42,819 bases of DNA from Planctomycetota bacterium (GTDB lineage: Bacteria > Planctomycetota > UBA8108 > UBA1146 > JAJFFE01), in contig JAJFFE010000202.1 in the NCBI GenBank assembly GCA_021776775.1, forward strand, positions 1 through 42,819. The letters are read 5' to 3'. This document shows positions 7,379-16,194 of this stretch, piece by piece (positions within the stretch are counted from its first letter, which is position 1; each line of letters begins with the position of its first letter). The position numbers were made by a program, and so were the translations under genes. The notes beneath the pieces were generated by a model. The model saw only the letters and a program-made list of their open reading frames with translations, ran no database searches and was not told the DNA's origin.

Positions 7379-10128
7379 TACTTTGCCTCCTCACCGCCGA
7401 CGAAGACGCGCAACACTTGCGTCCCCCGTCGGAACGGATGGCCTCGGAAAATCACGAGGTCTGCGTCGCGACCCGGTTCCAGAGAACCGACACGATCATC
7501 GATCTTGAACATGCGCGCGACGTGAGTCGTCAACGCGGCCAATGCGTCATCCGGCGACATTCCTTGTTCGACCGCATAGAGCGCGGTCAGCGGAAGGTCA
7601 CGTGCCCCGTCTTCGGCGTCACTCTGGAAGCCGACCCTGAGTCCTAGCCGTGACAACGCGGCGCCCGCGTTGTAGGGCTCGTTGCGACGGGTCGTGACCA
7701 CGGTGCGAGGAAGAATGACCGACACCTTCTTCTCGCGCAGCAGGTCGCCGTGAACCTCGGCGGAATTCCCGTTGAGAATGATCAGCGGTACCTTGTACCG
7801 GTCGACGAACAGCGCTACCACTTCGCGGATTTCCGCCGGGGTGCGCGCGTCGACGACCGCCGGGATCTTCTTCTCGAGCAGCAATCTGTAGGGCTCGAGC
7901 GACGGGCTGATCTTCGGAGGTTGGGGTCGGTTCGATTTGACTCGACTCCGTTTCTCGACCTTGAACGCAACCGGAGTCTTGTCCACCCGCTTCGCTACGA
8001 ATTGGACGGCGACTCCCATCAGCGAGACCGTTCCTTCGAGTTCGTCGTCGTCGGTGAGTTCCGCCTCGATTTGCGGGTACCCCATCCCGTCGGTTTCGAC
8101 CTCGACATGTCCGGTGACTTGCTTGCCACTCAACGTGAGCACGATCAGGTGCTCGAGCGGGATCTGGGGCTTGATGACGCGCCCCTCGATACGCGAACCC
8201 TTGAGGCTGAGCGACATGCTGCCGGTCTGCGGCTCTTCGAGCGGACCACCGCTTACGGTGCCCTCCCAAACTCCGCTGATCGGGTCATTCTGAGCGGTCT
8301 TGATGACCTCTTCTTCGACGACCTTCTCCTCTTTGACCTCGCCCTTCTTCTCCTTCTCGAGGAACGCAGCGAGATCCTTTTCGTACTTCTGCCATGACGC
8401 GAGGTACTTCTTGCCGCGCTCGAGCTCGCGCGCAAACACCGACTGAATTCCTATCGGGTCCTGCCCCGCGGCCGTCATTGTGATCCCGGCAATCGCAGCG
8501 ATCACCCGATCGTCGCGGGCGTCCCCACCGGTCTTCACCGCGGCCACTCGAGCTCCGCGCGTACCGAGCCCGTAGTGGGTCAACATGACCGTCGTGACCC
8601 CCGCCCTCAGCACACGTGCGTCGGTCACGTCTGGCACTCCGAGCGCCAGTGTCAGATCGACATCGGGGGTCCCGGGGGTGCGATCTCCCGCGAGCCCTAG
8701 ATGTCCACGGGCGTCGATGAAACCAGGCGAAACGAACGCGTCCGACCCGGCGTCAATGACGCGCGCGCCGGGCGGGTGCGGCACGCTGCGACCGACAGCC
8801 ACGACGCGGCCGTCTTCGATCAACAGCTCCCCGTCCTCGATTTGCTGATCCGGGCTAACCCAAATGGTCCCCGCTCGAACGATCGTCGAAGTCGACGTCG
8901 GAGCTTGGTACTCGGAGCGTCCGGCGACGAAGACCTGGATCACGTGGCTCGACACCTCGAGAGGGTCTCCGGTCCACAACACCAAGTCGGCACGTCGGCC
9001 ACTCGCGATCGAACCGACCTGTTGCTCGATCCCAAGGATCGAGGCGGGAGCACGAGTAATCGCCGAGATGGCTCTCTCGCGATCCCAACCGGCTCCGTGC
9101 GCCATCAACGCAGTGAGTCTGAGACGGGTCGCCGATTCGCCGTGCGGTGGTGCGAGAGCAACCCGACCGGTCAGACTCTTCAGATCGGCGAAACTGGTAT
9201 CGATCGAAGCATCACTGGTGCCGACGTCGGTCGTCGGTGTGGTGAAACTCCGTCGTGGGCGATACACCACCGGTACCCCTTGGCGCGCGAGCGTGCTCGC
9301 CACCAAGTGAGACTCTGCTCCTCCGACGACGTACCCGCGGCGCTTCTTCTCGCGCAGGAACGTCGCCGCACCGAGTAAGTCAGCGCCGCGATCCGCTTCG
9401 ATACGAAGTGGCAGTCCGGCGCGCCACGCTTGCCCGAGTGCATTGCGGTGAAAATCGAACTTTCCGTCGGGATTCGACGCGGCGTCGATGCTCTCGGTCA
9501 ATCCGAGGAACTGACCAAGTCGCGACGTAGGTCGTTGACGACTCGGAGCTTCGATTTCCACTTCGGACGACGCGGGGAACGAGAACTCCAAATCTGTCGG
9601 AGGATTGTGCACGCCCAAGTTCACGGAGAGATCAGAACTGGGAACGAGGACGCGTTCGGCCGCGGGCCCAGCCAAGCTGACCACCGCACCTTGTCCGGTC
9701 AGTAAGCGATGGGCACCGGGATCGATGTGGATCGTTGTCACGCCGTGTTTGAGGTACGCTCGAAAGTCCGCGTAGCGGTCGAACTGGTCCACCGCGCGGT
9801 ACCCCGCGGCCATGGACTCATCTCCGATCGAGCTGCCGCGCAACGAACGTGGCGTGACGCCGAGGTTGGTATCGGCCGCGATCAATCCGGGCATCAGGAC
9901 TGCGTCCGGATAGTGATGCACCGGCACTCCCGGCGGAATCACGAGACCCTTGCCGACGCCAGCGATCTTCCCGTCGACGACGAGCACTGTTGCGTCTTCT
10001 ATTTCGAATGGACCTTCGGACGCGGCGGTGATCACCCGCCCGACTCGCAACGCGAAACTATCCGCCCAAACGGCAGGGGCGGCAGTCAGGCACGCGAGCG
10101 TAGCCCAAACCGTGAACAATAATCTCAT
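7378..10128 (-). CDS. Exported tandem amidohydrolase-fold fusion with inserted beta domain, metal sites lost (array gene 5)
   Basis: A 916-residue fusion of two amidohydrolase-like units behind a signal peptide (residues 1-22). Unit 1 spans about 25-405: its HxH site reads MPGLIAADTNLG and its end reads VGSIASGRRADLVLWTGDP. Unit 2 spans about 413-916: SPGFIDARGHLG keeps only one His, and the end reads VGSLEPGRDADLVIFRGHP. Unit 2 is split by a charged helix (about 565-612) and a beta-rich domain of about 105 residues (about 613-720, beginning near DPISGVWEGTV) that looks like a small barrel. Neither unit shows a complete metal set. ATGA overlap with the upstream gene and TAATG with the downstream one. 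Large fused amidohydrolases of this layout are known in other bacteria, but usually with active-site residues; here both halves look inactive. Confidence 0.87.
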   Translation of the reverse strand: MRLLFTVWATLACLTAAPAVWADSFALRVGRVITAASEGPFEIEDATVLVVDGKIAGVGKGLVIPPGVPVHHYPDAVLMPGLIAADTNLGVTPRSLRGSSIGDESMAAGYRAVDQFDRYADFRAYLKHGVTTIHIDPGAHRLLTGQGAVVSLAGPAAERVLVPSSDLSVNLGVHNPPTDLEFSFPASSEVEIEAPSRQRPTSRLGQFLGLTESIDAASNPDGKFDFHRNALGQAWRAGLPLRIEADRGADLLGAATFLREKKRRGYVVGGAESHLVASTLARQGVPVVYRPRRSFTTPTTDVGTSDASIDTSFADLKSLTGRVALAPPHGESATRLRLTALMAHGAGWDRERAISAITRAPASILGIEQQVGSIASGRRADLVLWTGDPLEVSSHVIQVFVAGRSEYQAPTSTSTIVRAGTIWVSPDQQIEDGELLIEDGRVVAVGRSVPHPPGARVIDAGSDAFVSPGFIDARGHLGLAGDRTPGTPDVDLTLALGVPDVTDARVLRAGVTTVMLTHYGLGTRGARVAAVKTGGDARDDRVIAAIAGITMTAAGQDPIGIQSVFARELERGKKYLASWQKYEKDLAAFLEKEKKGEVKEEKVVEEEVIKTAQNDPISGVWEGTVSGGPLEEPQTGSMSLSLKGSRIEGRVIKPQIPLEHLIVLTLSGKQVTGHVEVETDGMGYPQIEAELTDDDELEGTVSLMGVAVQFVAKRVDKTPVAFKVEKRSRVKSNRPQPPKISPSLEPYRLLLEKKIPAVVDARTPAEIREVVALFVDRYKVPLIILNGNSAEVHGDLLREKKVSVILPRTVVTTRRNEPYNAGAALSRLGLRVGFQSDAEDGARDLPLTALYAVEQGMSPDDALAALTTHVARMFKIDDRVGSLEPGRDADLVIFRGHPFRRGTQVLRVFVGGEEAK

Positions 10129-11618
10129 TGTCCGCTCCCGCCACCGGCTGGAGCGTTCGGAGTACCGTCTCCCTTGGGCGGAGTCTCGCTGCTCTTCGCT
10201 TCACTCTTCTTGCCGTCGGCGTCGCCTTCGGACTCACTCTTTGCGCCTTCTTCGGTGCTCTCTTCGGTCGGGGCTAGTGCCTCGACCTTGGGCTTGGGCA
10301 GCAGATCCTGAATGCGCGGATCGCGGCTGCGCTCGTACGCCAAAATGCCATCGATGAAGACTTGCTCGATCTTCGCATTGAAGTCCAGCGGGTCCGCGGA
10401 GAAGACGACGATGTTCGCGATCTTGCCGACTTCGATCGAGCCGAGCTGATCGCCCAGCCCGAGCATGTTCGCCGGATTCAACGTGATCGACTTGAGCGCG
10501 ACTCGGCGCGGAATCCCGTGTCGAACGCAACGAGCGGCTTGGTAGTTGAGGAATCGTTCCGCCATCGAAGAGTTCGGCGACGGTTGTAGTGCGAACGTCA
10601 AACCCGCTGCGTGCAATGCGGCCGGGACAAACTCTTCAGTGACGTCGCCGGTGATCGGGTCGCGATTGCGCCGAACCATGTCGACGGGGACGACGATCGG
10701 TCGCTTGGCAGCTTTGAGTTCGCCAATCGCGCGTACGGTATCGACGCCGATCACGAAGACCGAGTCGTCGAGAAATCCTTGCTTCGTGGCGATGTCCACC
10801 GCGGGACGGACATCCATGGCGCTTCCGGCGTGGATCCACGCCGACAACCGCCCCTTGCGCAATCCGTCGAGTGCCCGGTGGGTATCGTCCAGATCTTCGT
10901 CGCGAACCAACTCCTTGCCGCGCTTGCGGGCCTCTTCCGGCCCAACCGTCAACGGCTTGTCGTCTTCTTTGAGTTTCTCTTCGTAGCGTCGTTCCGCAAC
11001 TCGCTCGAGGTAGTGGTCGAGTTCACTGAACGTACTTCGCAAAGACTGCAACTGGAGCATGCGGTCGTACCCGCCCTTGGGTGACGTGCTGAGCTTCAGG
11101 CCAACCTCAGCGCGAACCGTCATGTCGTCGGGAGTCCGTCCGATGGGACGCACGACCCGGCTCTTGCCGCCGACCACGCAGTTGTTCGACACCATCACGT
11201 GAACGGAGGTGACCCCACGACGGAGCGACTCTTCGAAGTAGACACGGGAAGGATCGATGGCGTCGTAGACGTCGACGTACGGCGTCACGTCGCGCGACTC
11301 GTTGGCGACGTCGAGTCCGCGCGCAGAGTGCGGGTCGATCATGCCGGGAAAGAGGACTTTGCCGCTGCAGTCGACTTCCATGGCGTCGTACGGCACCGAC
11401 ACGTCTCGTCCAACGGCGGTGATCTTGCCGTTCTCGATCAGCACCGTGCCGTTGCGAATGTCGTCACCGGACACCGTGATGATCCGAGCCCCTGTCAGAG
11501 CAAGTTTTGCGGGCGAACCCGCCAGCGCGACCGCCGGAAGTACGAGGACGGCGATCATCACGATCACTGCGCGGAATTGCATGGAGTTCAACGTGCTGTC
11601 CTTTATGGAGGATTGCAT
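10125..11618 (-). CDS. Exported amidohydrolase-fold protein with acidic C-terminal tail (array gene 4)
   Basis: A 497-codon gene. The signal peptide begins at Met13 (MQFRAVIVMIAVLVLPAVAL), but ATG 11618 overlaps the upstream stop as TAATG and is kept as the coupled start. FPGMIDPHSARGL retains only the first His of the HxH pair; WIHAGS keeps a His at a barrel position; the catalytic Asp site reads ALQPSPNSS. The composite-domain end is LGSIEVGKIANIVVFSADP. A lid-like charged region (LEKVAER-type helices, about residues 203-245) is present. The last 60 or so residues, after LLPKPKVEAL, are Glu/Ser/Lys/Gly-rich and disordered, a feature unique within the array and possibly a surface tether or interaction tail. 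Partial retention of histidines leaves weak metal binding possible. Confidence 0.85.
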   Translation of the reverse strand: MQSSIKDSTLNSMQFRAVIVMIAVLVLPAVALAGSPAKLALTGARIITVSGDDIRNGTVLIENGKITAVGRDVSVPYDAMEVDCSGKVLFPGMIDPHSARGLDVANESRDVTPYVDVYDAIDPSRVYFEESLRRGVTSVHVMVSNNCVVGGKSRVVRPIGRTPDDMTVRAEVGLKLSTSPKGGYDRMLQLQSLRSTFSELDHYLERVAERRYEEKLKEDDKPLTVGPEEARKRGKELVRDEDLDDTHRALDGLRKGRLSAWIHAGSAMDVRPAVDIATKQGFLDDSVFVIGVDTVRAIGELKAAKRPIVVPVDMVRRNRDPITGDVTEEFVPAALHAAGLTFALQPSPNSSMAERFLNYQAARCVRHGIPRRVALKSITLNPANMLGLGDQLGSIEVGKIANIVVFSADPLDFNAKIEQVFIDGILAYERSRDPRIQDLLPKPKVEALAPTEESTEEGAKSESEGDADGKKSEAKSSETPPKGDGTPNAPAGGGSGQ

Positions 11619-13168
11619 TACTTCACCGCCCGTCGGTCGACGGCGACTTCGCCGCCCGCCACGACAACGACCGGCATGGAGGTCGCCGCGAACGGCTCAC
11701 CGTTCCAGACGACAATGTCAGCTCTCTTGCCCACTTCGAGCGTGCCCACTTGGTTGTCGATCCCGAGGATCTTGGCCGGTATCGACGTCACCGCAGACAG
11801 CGCTTCTTCGAGCGTGAGCCCGTATCGGATGGCGTACATGGCTTGCCGGGCAAGCCCGTCTTCTTCGCGAAGCTCTTGTGCGCTCAACGCCGTCTCGATG
11901 CCAGCGCGTCGCAGTTGCGTCATGGTGTTGAGTTTGGAATTCCGGGAGTCACCGCTCATGAGCCTCGGTGATCGCTCGGCAGTGTCGTAGATAGGGCCGA
12001 AGACGATCGGCACCCCAGTCGCTTTGAGTAGATCAAGACACTTGTACGCTTCCGTCGCTTCTTCGAGAACGAAAGCGAGTCCGAACTCCGCCGTGAGTCG
12101 AAAGGCGGTCTCAATGTCTTGTAGGGTTCGCGCTTGAATCCGTAGCGGGACTTTTCGATCGAGCACTTCGATCAAAGTGGCCGACGCCTCGACGGTCGGC
12201 GTGTCCGCGCCTCCGGAGGCTGGACGGCCCCCTTTGCGAAGCAAGCTGTCGTGAAATGCTTTTCTAAAGACCCAAGTCACACCCATTCGGGTGGTCGGTC
12301 GGCGCGTTTGCTTGCTGACGCCAGCCCAACGGGACGGCGTGCGGTTGAACGTCCCGACGAAGGTCGGATCAGAGCCGATCGTCGCCTTGACAGCCGCGGT
12401 CGACAGCACCACCCGATTTTCCGCGGGTCCAGAGGTGCGGAGGATTGTTCCCCGCGGTCCGATGACTGCCGACGAATCGGGAGAGCAGTAAACCGTGGTC
12501 ACACCCTCTCGAGCGAGGCGCTGGAAATCCGGCGAGAGCAGGTCCATCGTGTCGACGACAGCGGTGTGCGGAACAATCTCGGCGCTTTGCTCGGTGACGG
12601 CAATGTTGAGATTTACACCGCTGGCCAATCCACCGGACAGCTCCGATTCTCGCTTCGGAAACATGCCGCTACACAGCGCGCAGCAACCCTGTTGATCGTC
12701 GGCAGGGTCGAGCGGCAATGGGCCGGTCTCGTCCTTTTTGCCTCCGTGAAGAATCTTGTCGAGTTCCTCCGGGCCGATCGTTCCGTTGGCGATGCGCCGC
12801 TCGATCGAATTCTCTTGTTGGAACAGCCGATCGCCGAACAAGTCGCGAACGACATCTTCCGCGCGACGCCTCGGAGCCGTGATCATGTCGCTCGATTCGA
12901 CGCGGCCGTTGGCCTCGACGAGACCAGGCGTGATCGAACCGGACTCGATCTCAATGACGCGGGCTCCGTTGGGAGTTATCGCCCCCGCGGAAGGTCCGGC
13001 GTAGGTGATAAGCCCGTCGATAACGATGACGGCACCGTTCTCGATGCTCGTGCCGTTGCCGATATGGAGGCGCTTCGCCGCAATGTAAAGCGGGTCCGCT
13101 CCAAACACCGATGGCACGGAGAACAAGACGAGCAGCAGCGCGCTGAGGTAGGTTGTCTGTTTCATCAT
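11618..13168 (-). CDS. Exported amidohydrolase-fold protein with CCxxC element, metal site lost (array gene 3)
   Basis: A 516-residue protein with a signal peptide (MMKQTTYLSALLLVLFSVPS, cleavage near VFGAD). TPGLVEANGRVES replaces the HxH site with N-G-R; the barrel positions read RIQART and LEEATEAY where active relatives have His, and LSAQEL replaces the Asp site. The end VGTLEVGKRADIVVWNGEP is intact. A family-atypical insertion of about 110 residues after the HxH site holds C162, C163 and C166 in GCCALCSG, which could form a disulfide or bind a metal in the periplasm. The start overlaps the preceding stop as ATGA and the stop overlaps the next start as TAATG. Function unknown; probably a non-catalytic array member. 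Confidence 0.84.
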   Translation of the reverse strand: MMKQTTYLSALLLVLFSVPSVFGADPLYIAAKRLHIGNGTSIENGAVIVIDGLITYAGPSAGAITPNGARVIEIESGSITPGLVEANGRVESSDMITAPRRRAEDVVRDLFGDRLFQQENSIERRIANGTIGPEELDKILHGGKKDETGPLPLDPADDQQGCCALCSGMFPKRESELSGGLASGVNLNIAVTEQSAEIVPHTAVVDTMDLLSPDFQRLAREGVTTVYCSPDSSAVIGPRGTILRTSGPAENRVVLSTAAVKATIGSDPTFVGTFNRTPSRWAGVSKQTRRPTTRMGVTWVFRKAFHDSLLRKGGRPASGGADTPTVEASATLIEVLDRKVPLRIQARTLQDIETAFRLTAEFGLAFVLEEATEAYKCLDLLKATGVPIVFGPIYDTAERSPRLMSGDSRNSKLNTMTQLRRAGIETALSAQELREEDGLARQAMYAIRYGLTLEEALSAVTSIPAKILGIDNQVGTLEVGKRADIVVWNGEPFAATSMPVVVVAGGEVAVDRRAVK

Positions 13169-14358
13169 TGGCCGGCTCCCGATCCAGCTTCAGCTTCAGC
13201 TGCAACAACGAGTTTTCCTCGGACGTACACCGAGAGAATTCGAGTATCCGGACGAAGAGGATCGCCCGAGAAAATGGCGAGGTCTGCATCGCGGCCGCGC
13301 TCGATCGAGCCCAACCGGCTTCCGACCCCCGCGACACCGGCCGCGACCACTGTCAGCGCGCGGCGTGCTGCTTCAGGTTTCATTCCGTAACGAACGGCCA
13401 ACGCTGCCGAGCGACGAGCTGTGGACACATCACTTTGAGGAAGTCCGCTAGCAAACGTGATAGCGACCCCCTTGTCGGAATACGTTCCGGCGGCGCGAAG
13501 GGTAGATTCGGGGGTGTTCCAATCGAACGGGCCCATGACGACGCGCACGCCACCGGCCGCTAGCCCCTCGGCCAGCAACTCGGTCTGTCGTTGGTCACGG
13601 TTGCTCGGGGTGTAGACGAGGTCTGGAATACGACCGGCGTCACCGAACGCTCGCATGGCGCTGCGGACGTCGCGCTCTTCGGAGCAAAACAGCAGGCCCG
13701 GAATTTTCCCCGCGACGAAGTCGCGGATTCGCACGGCACCCTCGCCCTTGCCCGCGTCAGCGAGACACTGATTCAGGAGGCGAACCGCACTGCTGCGCGA
13801 AGTCGGCTCGACGTCGCGTCGGAGCACCTGGCGGCCGAGCGAAAACACCAGCGGTGATTCCGACAACAGTTCGAGAGCCTGACCCGTGATGGTGCGATAG
13901 GTTACGCCCGCGCCGCACACGATGTTGCTCGGGGCCGGTAGTGCCATCGCCGAGGTGAACCCGGCTTCGAGGGCTCGTCGGAGATCCGGAGACATCGGAT
14001 CGACCGCGTCCTTGCAGCTCGGCGCCGCGTCGATCACCTTCGACAAGGCGATGTTCTGACGGAAGCAGCCGATTTGACTGTTGACCGCGGTCATGCCCGG
14101 CGCAATCACCGCGTTGGCGGGGATCGTGGTGATCGGGACGGTGTCCGGTACGTCGTCCGGAGTCGTCACCCCTTCGATCACCCCGTCCTTGATCAAGACT
14201 ACTTTTCCGGACTCCAGCGTTCCGTCGCTCTTCAAGATGAGGCCACCGGCCAGCCCCATTCGTTCCCTCGCGTCGGCGGAACGGGACACTCCGAGCAGCA
14301 ACATCGAGACGGCGAGTGCCACCACCAGTGCTAGCGGGCGTCGTCGACTCGACATCAT
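13165..14358 (-). CDS. Exported short amidohydrolase-fold protein, most eroded (array gene 2)
   Basis: At 397 residues this is the shortest array protein. It has a signal peptide (Arg-rich start, then LALVVALAVSMLLLGV) and the APGMTAVNSQIG sequence where HxH should be (N-S-Q). No lid insertion is present, and the barrel strands are hard to match: LLFCSEERD and LVYTPSNRD occupy the two His positions and ITFASGLPQ the Asp position. The C-terminal signature is still plain, LGSIERGRDADLAIFSGDP, followed by an Ala/Glu tail ending GSGAGQ. It overlaps both neighbours by ATGA. The frame is fully open with normal codon use, so it is maintained, not a pseudogene. Likely structural or binding role; inference only. 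Confidence 0.82.
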   Translation of the reverse strand: MMSSRRRPLALVVALAVSMLLLGVSRSADARERMGLAGGLILKSDGTLESGKVVLIKDGVIEGVTTPDDVPDTVPITTIPANAVIAPGMTAVNSQIGCFRQNIALSKVIDAAPSCKDAVDPMSPDLRRALEAGFTSAMALPAPSNIVCGAGVTYRTITGQALELLSESPLVFSLGRQVLRRDVEPTSRSSAVRLLNQCLADAGKGEGAVRIRDFVAGKIPGLLFCSEERDVRSAMRAFGDAGRIPDLVYTPSNRDQRQTELLAEGLAAGGVRVVMGPFDWNTPESTLRAAGTYSDKGVAITFASGLPQSDVSTARRSAALAVRYGMKPEAARRALTVVAAGVAGVGSRLGSIERGRDADLAIFSGDPLRPDTRILSVYVRGKLVVAAEAEAGSGAGQ

Positions 14359-15842
14359 TGGGCACCCTTTTTCGCTTCGTAGGCAACGCGACCACCAACG
14401 AAGACGGTATCGACGGTGCTCATGGGGTCTCGTGGATCCCCGGACCAGAGAACGACATCGGCGGCGTTCCCCTTCCGGATCGAACCGATCTTGTCTTGCA
14501 GGCCCAAGAACTTCGCGGCATCAGAGGTGACGGTGCGAAGCGGATCTCCGACTGCGCCGCGTGCGGCGGCGAGTTGGGCGGCGAAGAGCGGGAATCGCGC
14601 GGCGTCACGACCGCCCGCGCTGCCGACGTGAACCGCGACGCCAGCGTCGCGAAGCAAACGACCATTGTCGGCCGACTCCCGAAGGTCACGCCCGGTCCGT
14701 GAACCGTCGGTGTCGATATCGGTGAGCACGACGGCGATCTTCGCGTCTGCGATGCGCTTGGCGAGAAGGTGTCCCTCGGTCGCGCCTTCGAGGATCACGC
14801 GGATTCGAAACTCTTCGGCGAGAGCCAGTGCATTGAGAATTTCGCTGGTCCCATGGGCTTCGACGCGAACCGGAATCTCGCGATCGAGCGCGCGGAGAAT
14901 GACCTCGAAGTCCTCGCGCATCGCCACTTCGCCCGGCTTCTTAGGTGCGTCGTCTTCGGCCTTCTTGTCGTCCTTGGCCGGCTTGGCCGGGCTTGGGCCA
15001 CTTCCCGGACGGGGTCCCCCGCGGCGACGGCGCGGACGCGGGTCTTGTGGCGCCATCTTTCGTTTGCCCGCCTTGGGGTCCTTCTTCGACTCCGCGTCAC
15101 TCTTCTTCTTCGAGTCGTCGCCGCTATCCGTCTTCTCGGCGTACTCCTCGAGTGCTTCTTGGTACTCCTCGAGAGCGACGAGGTATTCGTCCCGGCTGTC
15201 CCGATAGTCGAGCACGGCGCGCAGCTGATTGCGGACCCCGACGAACATTCGCGAGCGAGCGACCGGAGTCGCATTCGAACCGAGATCGAGGCAAAGGGCT
15301 GACTCCCGCGTTTCGACTTCGCCGATGGCGTCGGACGTCTTGTCGGGAATCAGTCGAATGACACTGCCCAACCCGTGAATGCCCTGCGCTCGGCCCGCCG
15401 GCAGGTAGAGTGCGGTCACACCCTGGGCGAGCGCGGAACGCAGCTCGTCGACGGCGTAGCGGTTGAAGGCGTCAGCCGAGCTGACATTAGCGCGGGCGAT
15501 CACTGCGGTCGTCGTGAGACCGAGTTCGCCGTGAACGTCGATCAAGCCGGCCGTCACGGTCTTGCCGCGACCGTCGATTTCGCGGGAGAGTAACGGAGCC
15601 GTGACGTCGCGGCCGACGTCGGTGATCTCGCCACCCTTGATCACGACGTCGCCGTTCTCGATCACGAAACCTCGCGCCGTCACGACGGTCGCGTCGCGAA
15701 TCACGATTGCCCGCTGGAGAATTTGACCGCGCGCGGTCGACGTCAAACATACGATGATCGCCAGAGCGATGATCGCGGGTGCCGGCACGCTGACGCAGCA
15801 GCGGGCTCGACGGAGAATGCGTTGCATTCGGTTCCTCGCCAT
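14355..15842 (-). CDS. Exported amidohydrolase-fold protein with basic/acidic insert (array gene 1)
   Basis: First gene of the array. GTG 15845, ATG 15842 and ATG 15827 are all possible starts; ATG 15827 has GAGG six bases upstream and gives a signal peptide with an Arg-rich n-region and an IIALAIIVCL core. TAGLIDVHGELGL keeps one His of the HxH pair (H-G-E), VRVEAHGTSE keeps a barrel His, while LEGATEGH and VHVGSAGG replace the second His and the Asp. A segment of about 95 residues (about 215-308) is low complexity: Glu/Tyr-rich helix, then Lys/Asp, then a very basic Arg/Pro/Gly run. The end is IGSIRKGNAADVVLWSGDP. It retains more of the active site than most siblings, but not a full set. 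The upstream spacer should hold the operon promoter. Confidence 0.84.
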   Translation of the reverse strand: MARNRMQRILRRARCCVSVPAPAIIALAIIVCLTSTARGQILQRAIVIRDATVVTARGFVIENGDVVIKGGEITDVGRDVTAPLLSREIDGRGKTVTAGLIDVHGELGLTTTAVIARANVSSADAFNRYAVDELRSALAQGVTALYLPAGRAQGIHGLGSVIRLIPDKTSDAIGEVETRESALCLDLGSNATPVARSRMFVGVRNQLRAVLDYRDSRDEYLVALEEYQEALEEYAEKTDSGDDSKKKSDAESKKDPKAGKRKMAPQDPRPRRRRGGPRPGSGPSPAKPAKDDKKAEDDAPKKPGEVAMREDFEVILRALDREIPVRVEAHGTSEILNALALAEEFRIRVILEGATEGHLLAKRIADAKIAVVLTDIDTDGSRTGRDLRESADNGRLLRDAGVAVHVGSAGGRDAARFPLFAAQLAAARGAVGDPLRTVTSDAAKFLGLQDKIGSIRKGNAADVVLWSGDPRDPMSTVDTVFVGGRVAYEAKKGAQ

Positions 15843-15923
15843 CACGGTTGTCTGTGTTCGCTTCGAATTGGTCGCAGTGTTTCCTTCAACGCCTATCCCA
15901 TTCTCGGTCTCCGGGGACGCGTT

Positions 15924-15939
15924 CCGAACGGCTGTTCGG
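15924..15939. promoter_or_regulatory. Inverted repeat CCGAAC-GGCT-GTTCGG
   Basis: Six-base arms are exact reverse complements around GGCT. CGAAC-N4-GTTCG has the same geometry as the LexA/SOS box of Gram-positive bacteria, although the central bases deviate at one position. It is followed on the plus strand by TTTT, so a small hairpin terminator is an alternative reading. It lies about 80 bases upstream of the array's first start codon. Confidence 0.35.
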
Positions 15940-16194
15940 TTTTGCGTCCGGCCGGGCCGAGCTCTCGGTTCTAAGTCTCGGTGAGCACTGTCACGAGACG
16001 ACGACTTGGCGACGGGCGTATCTCTATTTCAGGACGCCGAACCGCAGAACGACGCTGATCAAATATCGGTCACTTCCATGTGATTACCTCGGCGGTGGGT
16101 CCAACTGCGCACGGATCGTGACGAGGAGCCGAGGGACGGTGCCGGTATTGCCCCAAGTCTCGGTCGAATCTGAGCATCTGGAAGCCGACACGCC

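Noticed and set aside
3433..15842. Reading the eroded amidohydrolase genes as pseudogenes
   Set aside because: All frames are open, start with signal peptides, keep the composite-domain signature and couple precisely to each other.
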